In this document: positions 28,142-35,835 of the stretch, one piece after another | Layout: each line of letters opens with the position of its first letter | Numbering within the stretch: position 1 is the first letter of the stretch | NCBI RefSeq assembly: GCF_004827385.1 | Contig: NZ_SRXN01000014.1 | Location: 62,001 to 126,000 of the forward strand | Length of the DNA: 64,000 bases | Source: Ensifer sp. MPMI2T | Lineage (GTDB): Bacteria > Pseudomonadota > Alphaproteobacteria > Rhizobiales > Rhizobiaceae | Direction of reading: 5' to 3' | Position numbers and translations under genes: made by a program | The notes under the pieces: model-generated | What the model was told of the DNA's origin: nothing | The model's input: the letters and a program-made list of their open reading frames with translations, nothing else | Database searches by the model: none

Positions 28142-28969
28142 TCAGGTGATGCGCCGGATGCTGTCCTCGATTTCCTTGGGCTCGAATACTTTCTTCCAGT
28201 CCTCCTTCATCAGAGCAGGGATGCCGAATTCGATCGCCTTGTTGCATGCGTCTGAGAAGACGCCAGGCGTTTCCTCGAAAATCACCGCCCCCAGGACGTT
28301 CAGGTGGCCGAGCAGGAAATCCCGAGCCGCTTCCTTCGGCACTCCCCGGGCGACGCATTCGTCCATAGCCTGCCGCATGACTACAAGGAGCGAGGCGCAG
28401 ACCGTTTCCGACAGACCGGGCTCGAGCAAGGCCATTTGTTCAACCGTGACTCGGTGCGATCGCATGACGGGCGCCCAGATCACTTTGGCCACCTCTTCGC
28501 CAAGAGCATAGTGCTCTTCGGGGCCTTGCATCAGCGCCGAGACGATGTGCTGCTTGGCCGCCACTCCACCGAAGAAATCGCGCTTCGCATCCGGGTGCGT
28601 CTCGTCGTTGAAGATCGGAGGATGGCATGGATGGGTGACAAAATACGTCAGGTCCGGACGATCCGGCAGGTGTCCGGCCGCCGGAGCCGCGGCGTCGAGC
28701 GCGACCACCATAGTACCCGGCGGGAGTTTCGTCTCGATACTCGAGGCCACTTTGCCTATCGCGGTGTCCGGGACAGCCAATATGACCACCTCAACGCCGT
28801 CGAGTGCCTGGTCGACGTCAACCGTGCCGATGCCGAGCTCTCTCATAAGGCGAGCCTTTCCGCCGGCGCTCACTTCGACGTGGTGAACGTCGAACCGAGA
28901 GCCCTTGAGATTCTTTGTCAGGCGGCATCCCATTTTTCCACCAGCCCCGAACAGCGCAACCGAAGTCAT
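28142..28969 (-). CDS. apnO: D-apionate oxidoisomerase
   Basis: The enzyme oxidises D-apionate with NAD+ and rearranges it to 3-oxo-isoapionate. The 275-aa protein has an N-terminal Rossmann domain (VALFGAGGKMG, residues 4-14) and the segment FVTHPCHPPIFNDETHPDAKRD typical of this family. A helical C-terminal domain holds a string of conserved motifs (VIWAPVMRSHRVTVEQMA, EPGLSETVCASLLVVMRQAMDEC). I recognise it as the ApnO family described from D-apionate pathways of Rhizobium. GGGAGGAGTTC precedes the ATG. It is a single-gene unit with its own GGTAT operator, divergent from the GntR regulator, and is the best anchor for assigning the pathway of region 1. Confidence 0.9.
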   Translation of the reverse strand: MTSVALFGAGGKMGCRLTKNLKGSRFDVHHVEVSAGGKARLMRELGIGTVDVDQALDGVEVVILAVPDTAIGKVASSIETKLPPGTMVVALDAAAPAAGHLPDRPDLTYFVTHPCHPPIFNDETHPDAKRDFFGGVAAKQHIVSALMQGPEEHYALGEEVAKVIWAPVMRSHRVTVEQMALLEPGLSETVCASLLVVMRQAMDECVARGVPKEAARDFLLGHLNVLGAVIFEETPGVFSDACNKAIEFGIPALMKEDWKKVFEPKEIEDSIRRIT

Positions 28970-28982
28970 GAACTCCTCCCGG

Positions 28983-29004
28983 ATATGAGGTATGAGGTAA
29001 TACC
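28983..29004. promoter_or_regulatory. GGTAT-type operator A6 upstream of apnO
   Basis: Direct repeats ATATGAG-GTATGAG overlap the perfect inverted repeat GGTAT-GAGGTA-ATACC at 28989-29004. It ends 14 bp from the apnO start codon and so is placed for repression. Confidence 0.7.
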
Positions 29005-29339
29005 TTTTTGGTGAAGTTCTTAACCCGAGCTGGCATGATCAGTCAATCACGGTGCTCAACGCCCAGTGAATGGAGCGCGCGTGAAGCCCTCAGCGGCTTG
29101 TTACGCAGACAGCCGCCGCCCCGATCAGCCTGGCGCAGAATCACCTACTGGCGACTGAGCGGTGTTGGGGTAACGAATCTGTTCACACCGCATCTTCATA
29201 TCGATACGCTAAAGATCAACAGCCGGAATTTTCGCTAGTGGCGCCGGCCGGGAACGGCTGCGGTGCGGCAACCAATTTGACGATCAGGGGCAATGAGAGC
29301 CTGTTCGGCGAGGAAAATATCTGCGCAAACGTGTTAGCC

Positions 29340-29361
29340 GATTATCAGCTATCAGACAATC
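29340..29361. promoter_or_regulatory. Second operator type, copy B1, upstream of the GntR gene
   Basis: On the reverse strand it reads ATTGTCTGAT-AGCTGATAATC, sharing ATTGTCTGAT with the promoters at 30138, 31158, 42849 and 43349. The position about 90 bp ahead of the GntR start suggests autoregulation. Confidence 0.5.
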
Positions 29362-29446
29362 CACGTTGATATCTTCGATAAACCGCCATATGTATCTCTG
29401 GTATGCACGTGGTGGTGCGGGGGGCGGTCCCTTTTTGGTGATGGTG

Positions 29447-30130
29447 ATGGAGTCAGATCTACAGATTGCGAAACAGAGCGCGACCTTGCGCGTAAAGGTC
29501 GAAGAGACCCTGCGGCAGGCCATCGCTAAAGGCCGGTTCAAACCCGGGCAGCGGCTTGTCGAGCGCGAGCTCTGTGAAATGCTCGGCGTCGGAAGGACCT
29601 CAGTTCGCGAGGCCCTGCGTCAGTTAGAGGCCGAAGGGATCATTACTAGTTTTCCTCACAAGGGACCGGTCGTGAGCACGATCACCTATGAGGAAGCTGC
29701 GCAATTGTATACGGTGCGCGCTCTTCTCGAAGGATTCGCCGGGCAGCAATTCGCAGAAAATGGTACGGCTCAGGACATCGCAACGCTTCAGGCCGCGGTG
29801 GTCGAGTTCGAGGCCGCCGCTGGAAGCGGAGTTGGAAGCCGGTTGATTGACGCCAAGAATGCTTTTTATAATTGTCTGATGGACGGTAGCAAGAACGTTT
29901 TCGTCAGGCAGTTGCTAACCTCTCTCCACAATCGAATCAACCTATTGCGCATGACCTCGATGACACAGCCGGGTCGCCTTGCTCACAGTGTCGCTGAAAT
30001 CAAGGAAATCGCAGAGGCCATCAAGAATCGCAATGGCCCCCTGGCTGCGGCTGCCTGCAAACACCACATCGACCAAGCCGCCAAGGTGGCGCTTGAGTAT
30101 CTGAGAAAGAACGCCGTCAACGAGTCTTGA
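29447..30130 (+). CDS. GntR-family regulator with FCD ligand domain
   Basis: This regulator of about 227 aa has an N-terminal winged helix-turn-helix ([37 protein letters not shown], residues 25-70) and a helical FCD domain to the end with the metal and ligand residues of the family (Arg in YTVRALLEGFA, His residues in LAHSVAEI and KHHIDQ). The start is uncertain: ATGs at 29441 and 29447 both lack a strong ribosome binding site, and an in-frame ATG also exists at 29366. The neighbouring TTGACAGATTGTCTG-type sites make it the likely repressor of region 2. Confidence 0.88.
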   Translation: MESDLQIAKQSATLRVKVEETLRQAIAKGRFKPGQRLVERELCEMLGVGRTSVREALRQLEAEGIITSFPHKGPVVSTITYEEAAQLYTVRALLEGFAGQQFAENGTAQDIATLQAAVVEFEAAAGSGVGSRLIDAKNAFYNCLMDGSKNVFVRQLLTSLHNRINLLRMTSMTQPGRLAHSVAEIKEIAEAIKNRNGPLAAAACKHHIDQAAKVALEYLRKNAVNES

Positions 30131-30137
30131 ATTTTCC

Positions 30138-30162
30138 GATTGACAGATTGTCTGATAATCAG
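30138..30162. promoter_or_regulatory. Operator B2 overlapping a promoter
   Basis: TTGACAGATTGTCTGATAATCAG, with TTGACA as a possible -35 box and TTTATT 17 bp further as -10, about 60 bp ahead of the HIBADH-like gene. The operator core lies inside the promoter spacer, as expected for repression. Confidence 0.6.
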
Positions 30163-30221
30163 TTTATTCCATCTGAAAGATGAGCAGGCGTTTTGATGCC
30201 TGCCTGAACTTGGAGGAAGAA

Positions 30222-31109
30222 TTGTCAGCGACAGTCAACACAACGCGCGTGGCTTTCATCGGCCTCGGCGCGATGGGGCAGCCCATGGCCCAACACCTAA
30301 TCTCGGCAGGTTTCCAAGTATTCGGATTTGATCTCTCGAAAGACGCGCGACAGATCCTTGCAGAAGCGGGCGGTTACGCCGCCGAGACGATGTCAGACGC
30401 TATGAAAGGCGCCGATTACGTCATTACCATGTTGCCCAACGGCAACATCGTCCGCGATGCACTCCTGACCGGCAACGCCTGTGGCGGCCTGAAGCCAAAC
30501 GCTCTCGTCATTGACATGAGTTCTTCTGCTCCGAACGACACTCGTGAGCTCTGGGTCGAGCTCGTCGCACGGGGACTCAGGCTGGTGGACGCTCCGGTGT
30601 CCGGCGGCGTCAAGCGGGCCGTGTCGGGGACCCTGACCATCATGGCGGGCGGTGCTGTAACCGACATTCAAGAGGCGGAGCCTCTGCTCAAGGCGATAGG
30701 CTCGCAGGTTTTTAAAACTGGCCCAGTCGGATCGGGCCATGCGATGAAGGCAATCAACAACTTCGTTTCTGGCGCTGGCGTACTCGCCGCAATTGAGGCC
30801 GTGGTTCTCGGCCGTTCATTCGGCTTAGAGCCTGACACTATTGTGGATATTCTGAACTCCTCCTCGGGCAAGAACAATGCGACGGAGCTAAAGATGAAGC
30901 AGTTCATCCTGTCCGAAACATTCGGCTCCGGTTTCGCGCTGGGACTCATGGCGAAGGACATCCGAATTGCTGCCGATCTCGCTAAGACGCTCGGCCTGCG
31001 CCTAGAGGCTCTCGCAAGCACCGCCGATGCCTGGGAAGCGGCGCAGAGGGAGCTCGGTCCTGCGGAGGATCACACCCGCATAATCCAGTACGTGACGGAC
31101 CACGCGTAA
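30222..31109 (+). CDS. 3-hydroxyisobutyrate dehydrogenase-family oxidoreductase
   Basis: This 295-aa beta-hydroxyacid dehydrogenase has the Rossmann motif GLGAMG (residues 14-19), substrate motif DAPVSGG (123-129) and catalytic Lys176 in GSGHAMKAINN. The family includes tartronate semialdehyde reductase, L-threonate dehydrogenase and HIBADH. TTG 30222 is chosen as start because GGAGGAAGAA lies just before it and the 14 upstream in-frame residues do not resemble the family. It is the first gene under operator B2. The substrate is a beta-hydroxyacid that I cannot specify. Confidence 0.88.
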   Translation: MSATVNTTRVAFIGLGAMGQPMAQHLISAGFQVFGFDLSKDARQILAEAGGYAAETMSDAMKGADYVITMLPNGNIVRDALLTGNACGGLKPNALVIDMSSSAPNDTRELWVELVARGLRLVDAPVSGGVKRAVSGTLTIMAGGAVTDIQEAEPLLKAIGSQVFKTGPVGSGHAMKAINNFVSGAGVLAAIEAVVLGRSFGLEPDTIVDILNSSSGKNNATELKMKQFILSETFGSGFALGLMAKDIRIAADLAKTLGLRLEALASTADAWEAAQRELGPAEDHTRIIQYVTDHA

Positions 31110-31157
31110 GCGCCGTTGCGGTTCACGGGATTGAAGCCCTGAACCTACAGAAACAAA

Positions 31158-31184
31158 TTGACAGATTGTCTGCGAATCTGTCAA
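31158..31184. promoter_or_regulatory. Operator B3, near-perfect palindrome
   Basis: TTGACAGATT and AATCTGTCAA form a perfect 10-bp inverted repeat around GTCTGCG. It is the most symmetric of the B sites and probably shows the full operator. It precedes the CMD-family gene by about 35 bp. Confidence 0.7.
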
Positions 31185-31220
31185 TAATACCCAAACGAAC
31201 AAGGTAGGGAGCTTTGTTGC

Positions 31221-31649
31221 ATGACCGTATTGGAAGCAGCGACAGTCAAGATCAACGGTAGGGATCAGCCTGTGCCGTCCGAGCAATTCGCCCATGGGCT
31301 CACAACGCGTCGTGAAGTCATGGGTGATGAATATGTCGACGCCGCTCTTGGGAAGGCGACCGACTTCACCTGGCCCATGCAGCAACTCGTGACGGAGTAT
31401 TGCTGGGACAAGATCTGGAACCGACCAGGCCTCGATAGGCGCTCTCGGTCTATTCTTAACCTCGGGATGATTTCGGTCCTCAACCGTCCCCACGAACTTA
31501 GGGGGCACGTGCGCGGCGCGATCAACAACGGCGTCACAAAAGAGGAGATCCAGGAAATCTTACTGCAAGTGGCGGTCTATGTAGGCGTTCCTGCTGGCAT
31601 CGACAGTTTCCGCCACGCCCAAGAAGTCTTCAACGAAATGGGCATCTAA
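31221..31649 (+). CDS. Carboxymuconolactone decarboxylase (CMD) family protein
   Basis: This 142-aa all-helical protein has the PcaC-like pattern RREVMGDEYVDAA, ILNLGMISVLNRPHELRGHVRGAINNG and the C-terminal QVAVYVGVPAG segment. The CxxC of AhpD-type members is absent, so it is not a disulphide reductase. PcaC decarboxylates 4-carboxymuconolactone, but many relatives act on other substrates and no other beta-ketoadipate genes are nearby. It is the first gene of a rightward run that continues into the unknown protein and the alpha/beta hydrolase. The ATG follows TAGGGAG at 9 bp. Confidence 0.87.
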   Translation: MTVLEAATVKINGRDQPVPSEQFAHGLTTRREVMGDEYVDAALGKATDFTWPMQQLVTEYCWDKIWNRPGLDRRSRSILNLGMISVLNRPHELRGHVRGAINNGVTKEEIQEILLQVAVYVGVPAGIDSFRHAQEVFNEMGI

Positions 31650-31723
31650 CCGGTCGTCACGGGGAGTGGCGGCAGCAACCGAAGCGCGGAATTGCCGCGC
31701 TGATCAACAAGGAGGAGCCGAAA

Positions 31724-32107
31724 TTGGCTATCAATCTCGAGAAGTTCACTCAGCTCGCGCGTGAGGACTTCGAATTCAAGCGCGAAACCCGGTATCTCAC
31801 CGGCATCATTAAACTGGATTTTCCCAAACGTTCTGTCGCTCTGCACTTCGAAGACGGCAAATTGGCGAACGTTGAAGAGGCCAGGTACGACGACGACAAG
31901 TGCAAGATCGTCATTCGCGGAACGGGCGAACAGTGGGAGGCACTGCTGCAGCACAAACCGCTTCCCTTCTATCAGTGCCTGCAATCGTCAAGCGTCAAGC
32001 ACGGCCTCCACCTCAGCAACACCAACGAGACCTTCGCGTATCTGCCAGCTCTCAACCGCATGACGACGCTGATGCGCAACGCACGCACGGAAGGAGCAGC
32101 AGCATGA
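31724..32107 (+). CDS. Unknown protein coupled to an alpha/beta hydrolase
   Basis: This 127-aa protein starts at TTG after AAGGAGGAG and ends in a 4-bp ATGA overlap with the hydrolase start, so translation is coupled. It is hydrophilic with alternating strands (TGIIKLDFPKRSVALHFEDGKLANVEEA) and a helical end. The pattern of short strands, a helix and a late LPALNRMTTL helix faintly recalls SCP2-like lipid-binding domains, but I do not recognise the family. It may be a subunit or substrate carrier of the hydrolase. Confidence 0.75.
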   Translation: MAINLEKFTQLAREDFEFKRETRYLTGIIKLDFPKRSVALHFEDGKLANVEEARYDDDKCKIVIRGTGEQWEALLQHKPLPFYQCLQSSSVKHGLHLSNTNETFAYLPALNRMTTLMRNARTEGAAA

Positions 32108-33000
32108 TCAAGCACGATCCGATCACCGGCCGGTACATCTACCTGACGATCGACGGCATTGAATATCGCGTCTACTACGAGGAAGCCGGTCAGGGCATTC
32201 CGCTGCTTGTCGGCCACACGGCAGGCTCCGACGGCCGCCAATATCGTCACCTGCTCTGCGACGAGGAAGTTACGAAGAACTTCCGCGTCATCGCCTTCGA
32301 TCTGCCGTACCACGGCAAGTCGCTTCCGCCCTACGGCGTCCGCTGGTGGGAGACGGAATACAATATGACGAAGAAGTTCATGATGGACTTCCAGCTTGTG
32401 CTTTCGAAGGCTCTCGGCCTCGACCGTCCCGTCTATATGGGAAGCTCCATGGGCGGCCACTTGGCTATCGACCTGGCATCGAACTATCCGGACAATTTCC
32501 GGGCGACCATTTCGGTCGAAGGCGCGCTGCGTTCCGCAGCCGAATATGTTGACGTCGGCATGGCCGGCATCCGCCGAGAGTTCGACAATCCCAACGTCAA
32601 CCGTACTTCGATCGGCGCGGCTATGATGCTGAACATCTCGCCCTACTCGCCAGAAGCGAACGTTCGCGAAATCCAGTGGGAATACAGCTGCGGCGGTCCG
32701 GGCATCTTCGCCGGCGACCTCTATTACTACTACTACGATCACAACGTTACGCCTGAAGAGGCAAGCAAGATCGATACGTCGAAGTGCATGCTGTACTTCC
32801 TCACGGGTGAGTACGACCCGAACACTTCGCCGGCCGATACCAAAATCGCCGCCGACCTCGTCAAGGGCAGCAAGTTCTGGACGATGGAAAAACTCGGACA
32901 TTTTCCGGTGACCGAAGATTACACCGAGTTCCGCAAGTACCTGCTGCCGATCCTGGAGGAAATTCAGCAGACATCCGAAACGCGCACCAAAGTCGCCTGA
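32104..33000 (+). CDS. Alpha/beta hydrolase
   Basis: This 298-aa protein has the nucleophile elbow GSSMGG (Ser115), an oxyanion HTAGSDG loop, an acid in the TGEYDPNT strand and the catalytic His in LGHFPVTE. It has no signal peptide. The cap region is rich in Tyr (GDLYYYYYDHN), suggesting an aromatic or hydrophobic pocket. It overlaps the unknown 127-aa gene by 4 bp and is followed after 27 bp by an ABC binding protein. It may hydrolyse an ester, lactone or C-C bond of the imported compound; the substrate cannot be read from sequence. Confidence 0.87.
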   Translation: MIKHDPITGRYIYLTIDGIEYRVYYEEAGQGIPLLVGHTAGSDGRQYRHLLCDEEVTKNFRVIAFDLPYHGKSLPPYGVRWWETEYNMTKKFMMDFQLVLSKALGLDRPVYMGSSMGGHLAIDLASNYPDNFRATISVEGALRSAAEYVDVGMAGIRREFDNPNVNRTSIGAAMMLNISPYSPEANVREIQWEYSCGGPGIFAGDLYYYYYDHNVTPEEASKIDTSKCMLYFLTGEYDPNTSPADTKIAADLVKGSKFWTMEKLGHFPVTEDYTEFRKYLLPILEEIQQTSETRTKVA

Positions 33001-33027
33001 CAAACACACCCCTGGGAGGAGGTCGAT

Positions 33028-34191
33028 ATGATGGAAATGTTAAAATGGACCTTGAGGACGCTGACTGCGGTCGGCGTCCTCACCACGGTCGCTCACGCCG
33101 ATGGCGTCGACCAACTGCCGGCATCCGAGCAGGAAATCTACAAGATTGTCGATCCGCAGATTCCACTCGGCGCCAGCGCCTACAAGGATTTTAAGCCTAA
33201 AAAGGGACCGCCGTGGAAAATCGGCTATGCTAGCAGCTATGCCGGAAACACCTGGCGCGCTGCCGCCCTTGACGCGGTCATGAATGACCTCCTTCCCCGC
33301 TCCAAGAAAGCTGGCCTTGTTTCGGATGTCGTGGTCACGCAGTCCGACCTCAAGGATGCAGTCCAGATTCAGCAGATGCGTCAAATGGTCGACGACGGCG
33401 TCGACGCCATCATCATCTGCTGCTCCAACGTCACCGCGCTGAATCAGACGATTGAGTATGCTTACAATCACGGCGTTCCAGTCTTCTCGTTCTCAGGTTA
33501 CGTGACGTCGCCGTATGCGATCAACGGGGCCGCCAATCACGCTCAGGGCGGCGCACAAATGGCCGAGTGGCTGGCTAAGAAGATAAATGGAAAGGGCAAT
33601 GTCCTTCTCGTTTCGGGTATCCCCGGCTTCGCGTCTTCCGACAGCTTCGACAAGGGAGCGAAGGAAGCACTTGCCAAGTATCCGGATATCACCGTTGTCG
33701 GCGAAGTGGCTGGCAAGTGGACCGACCAGGTCGCACAAGTGGAAGTCCAGAAGTTCCTAGCGACCAATCCTGCCCAGATCGACGGGATCCTTACGCAAGG
33801 CGCTCAGGAAAACGGCGTGCTGAACGCGATGCTTCAGTCGGGCCGCCCGATGGTTCCGATCACACTCGGTGGCGAGGCGTCCGCGGCGTGCTACTGGCGG
33901 AAGAACCCTGACTGGGTGGATGCCAGCTTCCATATCTGGCCGCCTCGTCGCGAGATGCAGCAGATGTGGGAGATCATGCTCCGCACGCTCGAAGGGCAGG
34001 GACCCAAGGTCCAGACCTTCCTTCGTCCGGTCTTGCCCTACACGATCGAAGAAGTTCGTGCGGCGATCCCCGAGAACTGCGATCTCAATTCAACGGATTT
34101 CGTCGAGCCGAAGGCCGATGGCTGGTTCCCGGCTGCTGTCGCCGATCAATACTTCGAGCGTCCGGCCGATCCCTGGAAGCCCGTCAAGTAA
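33028..34191 (+). CDS. Ribose-type ABC transporter, solute-binding protein (system 2)
   Basis: This 387-aa periplasmic binding protein has an N-terminal signal peptide (TLRTLTAVGVLTTVAHA) and the Periplasmic_binding_4 fold, e.g. IGYASSYAGNTWRAA and GVDAIIICCSN. It is longer than ordinary RbsB and shares architecture with the binding protein at 43480. GGGAGGAGG precedes the ATG. Ligand unknown. The gene is followed by an intercistronic hairpin and then the ATPase. Confidence 0.9.
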   Translation: MMEMLKWTLRTLTAVGVLTTVAHADGVDQLPASEQEIYKIVDPQIPLGASAYKDFKPKKGPPWKIGYASSYAGNTWRAAALDAVMNDLLPRSKKAGLVSDVVVTQSDLKDAVQIQQMRQMVDDGVDAIIICCSNVTALNQTIEYAYNHGVPVFSFSGYVTSPYAINGAANHAQGGAQMAEWLAKKINGKGNVLLVSGIPGFASSDSFDKGAKEALAKYPDITVVGEVAGKWTDQVAQVEVQKFLATNPAQIDGILTQGAQENGVLNAMLQSGRPMVPITLGGEASAACYWRKNPDWVDASFHIWPPRREMQQMWEIMLRTLEGQGPKVQTFLRPVLPYTIEEVRAAIPENCDLNSTDFVEPKADGWFPAAVADQYFERPADPWKPVK

Positions 34192-34199
34192 GTCTTATT

Positions 34200-34227
34200 C
34201 CGCCTGGCGATGTCAGTCGCGAGGCGG
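34200..34227 (+). promoter_or_regulatory. Intercistronic hairpin after the solute-binding protein gene
   Basis: The outer stem CCGCCT/AGGCGG and inner stem GCGA/TCGC form a compact hairpin 9 bp after the binding-protein stop codon. There is no T tract. It probably stabilises the upstream mRNA or limits read-through. Confidence 0.6.
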
Positions 34228-34281
34228 ATCCTGACGAAGCGGATAGCTGCTCTGGCGGACAGGGCGGCCGGAGGTTCTGCA

Positions 34282-35835
34282 ATGCATAATGAAAGCACTA
34301 TCAGGATGGTCGACGTCGCCAAGTCGTTTGGCGAGACAAAGGCACTCAGGAAATGTGACTTCGAAGCCTATGCCGGAGAAGTGCACGCGATTGTCGGCGA
34401 AAACGGTAGCGGCAAGAGCACGATGGCAAAGATCATGTCAGGCGTGCTGCACCCCGACGCCGGCAAGGTAACCATCCTTGGCGAGCAGATCACTTCCCCA
34501 GTTGACGCAAAACGCGTCGGTCTGGCCACCATCTTCCAGGAAGTGCTGGTCGCGGAGGAAGCAAGCGTTTTCGACAACCTGTTTGTCGGGCGGGATGGCA
34601 TTTTTTGCTCCGAGGGCAACACCGACGATCGCTGGCGTGAAGCTGAGACAATCCTCGCGCGTCTCGTCGGCAAGCCGGTTGACCTCAATGAAGTCGTCGG
34701 GCGCCTGCCTCTCAGTATCAAGCAGTGGATCGTGATCGCTCGTGCAATCCTGCGCCGCCCGAAGGTTCTCATCCTTGATGAGTCCTCCGCGGCACTGGAC
34801 CTCGACTCCACGATCCGTCTTCACGAGGAAATCGACCGTATGCGGGCCAGCGGCGCGACAATCCTGATTGTCACGCATCGGATCGCGGAGCTCGTACGCA
34901 TCGCCGACCGAGCCACAATCCTCCGTGACGGCGTCACCGTCGGTGTGCTCGAGAAGCACGACATTACCGAAGCAAACCTGCTCGCGATGATGACCCATTC
35001 TGACCGTCGTGCGAGCGAGGCCAAGGACTACGCCTCGAAAGGCGGCGCCGGCGCGGGTGCGATCCTGACAGCGCGGAACCTCGCAACCCACAGGACAGCG
35101 GCAGTTTTCGATTTCGATCTCCCTCAGGGCGCCATCGTCGGCGTGGCGGGTCTCGACGGACAAGGTCAGGATGCCTTCGTTCGCGCCGTCGCAGGGATTG
35201 CCCAGCCGTTCGGAGGCGACGTTCAGGTCCGCTGCGCCGACACGGGAAAAATGACTTCGGTGGGCACACTCGACGAAGCGGCGAGGGCTGGGATCTCCTA
35301 TGTTTCCGGAGACCGGAAGCGGGAAGGCATCTTTCCGCAGCAGAGCATCTTCGAAAACCTAGCGATTGGTGTCTACCGCAAGAATATGGGGCCGCTCGGT
35401 GTGATCCGGAAGCCCTCGCTCAAGCCGATGTTCAAGCGAGAGGTCGACCGATTGCGCATCAAGATAGGCAGCCCATCGAACAAGATCACCTCGCTATCTG
35501 GAGGGAACCAGCAGAAAGTGCTGATCGGCCGAGCATTCGCAAACGATCCGCAGGTCATCGTCCTCAACGATCCCGCGCGGGGAGTTGATCTCGGGACCAA
35601 GCGGGACCTCTACCGTGAACTTCGCATCTTTGCCGATAAGGGCGGCAGCGTGATTTATCTGTCGAGTGAGATCGAGGAGTTTATCGGCTTCGCCGATCGC
35701 GTTGACGTCTTCTTTGCCGGAAGGCTCTTCCGGTCGCTCTCTGGTGGTGACATCGCCGAAGAGCCCATTCTCGCAGCAATGTTCGGACAGTCCCGAAACA
35801 CGTCCGTCGAGTTCGACCTGGAAAGGACCGCATGA
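34282..35835 (+). CDS. Ribose-type ABC transporter ATPase (system 2)
   Basis: This 517-aa double ABC protein has a first domain with Walker A GENGSGKST and Walker B VLILDESSAALD. The second domain has the signature LSGGNQQKVLIGRA and a Walker B end in VIVLNDPARGVD, where the usual Glu after Asp is replaced (NDPARG in place of DEPTRG). The ATG at 34282 is preferred because GGAGG lies seven bases upstream. It overlaps the first permease by 4 bp. Confidence 0.9.
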   Translation: MHNESTIRMVDVAKSFGETKALRKCDFEAYAGEVHAIVGENGSGKSTMAKIMSGVLHPDAGKVTILGEQITSPVDAKRVGLATIFQEVLVAEEASVFDNLFVGRDGIFCSEGNTDDRWREAETILARLVGKPVDLNEVVGRLPLSIKQWIVIARAILRRPKVLILDESSAALDLDSTIRLHEEIDRMRASGATILIVTHRIAELVRIADRATILRDGVTVGVLEKHDITEANLLAMMTHSDRRASEAKDYASKGGAGAGAILTARNLATHRTAAVFDFDLPQGAIVGVAGLDGQGQDAFVRAVAGIAQPFGGDVQVRCADTGKMTSVGTLDEAARAGISYVSGDRKREGIFPQQSIFENLAIGVYRKNMGPLGVIRKPSLKPMFKREVDRLRIKIGSPSNKITSLSGGNQQKVLIGRAFANDPQVIVLNDPARGVDLGTKRDLYRELRIFADKGGSVIYLSSEIEEFIGFADRVDVFFAGRLFRSLSGGDIAEEPILAAMFGQSRNTSVEFDLERTA

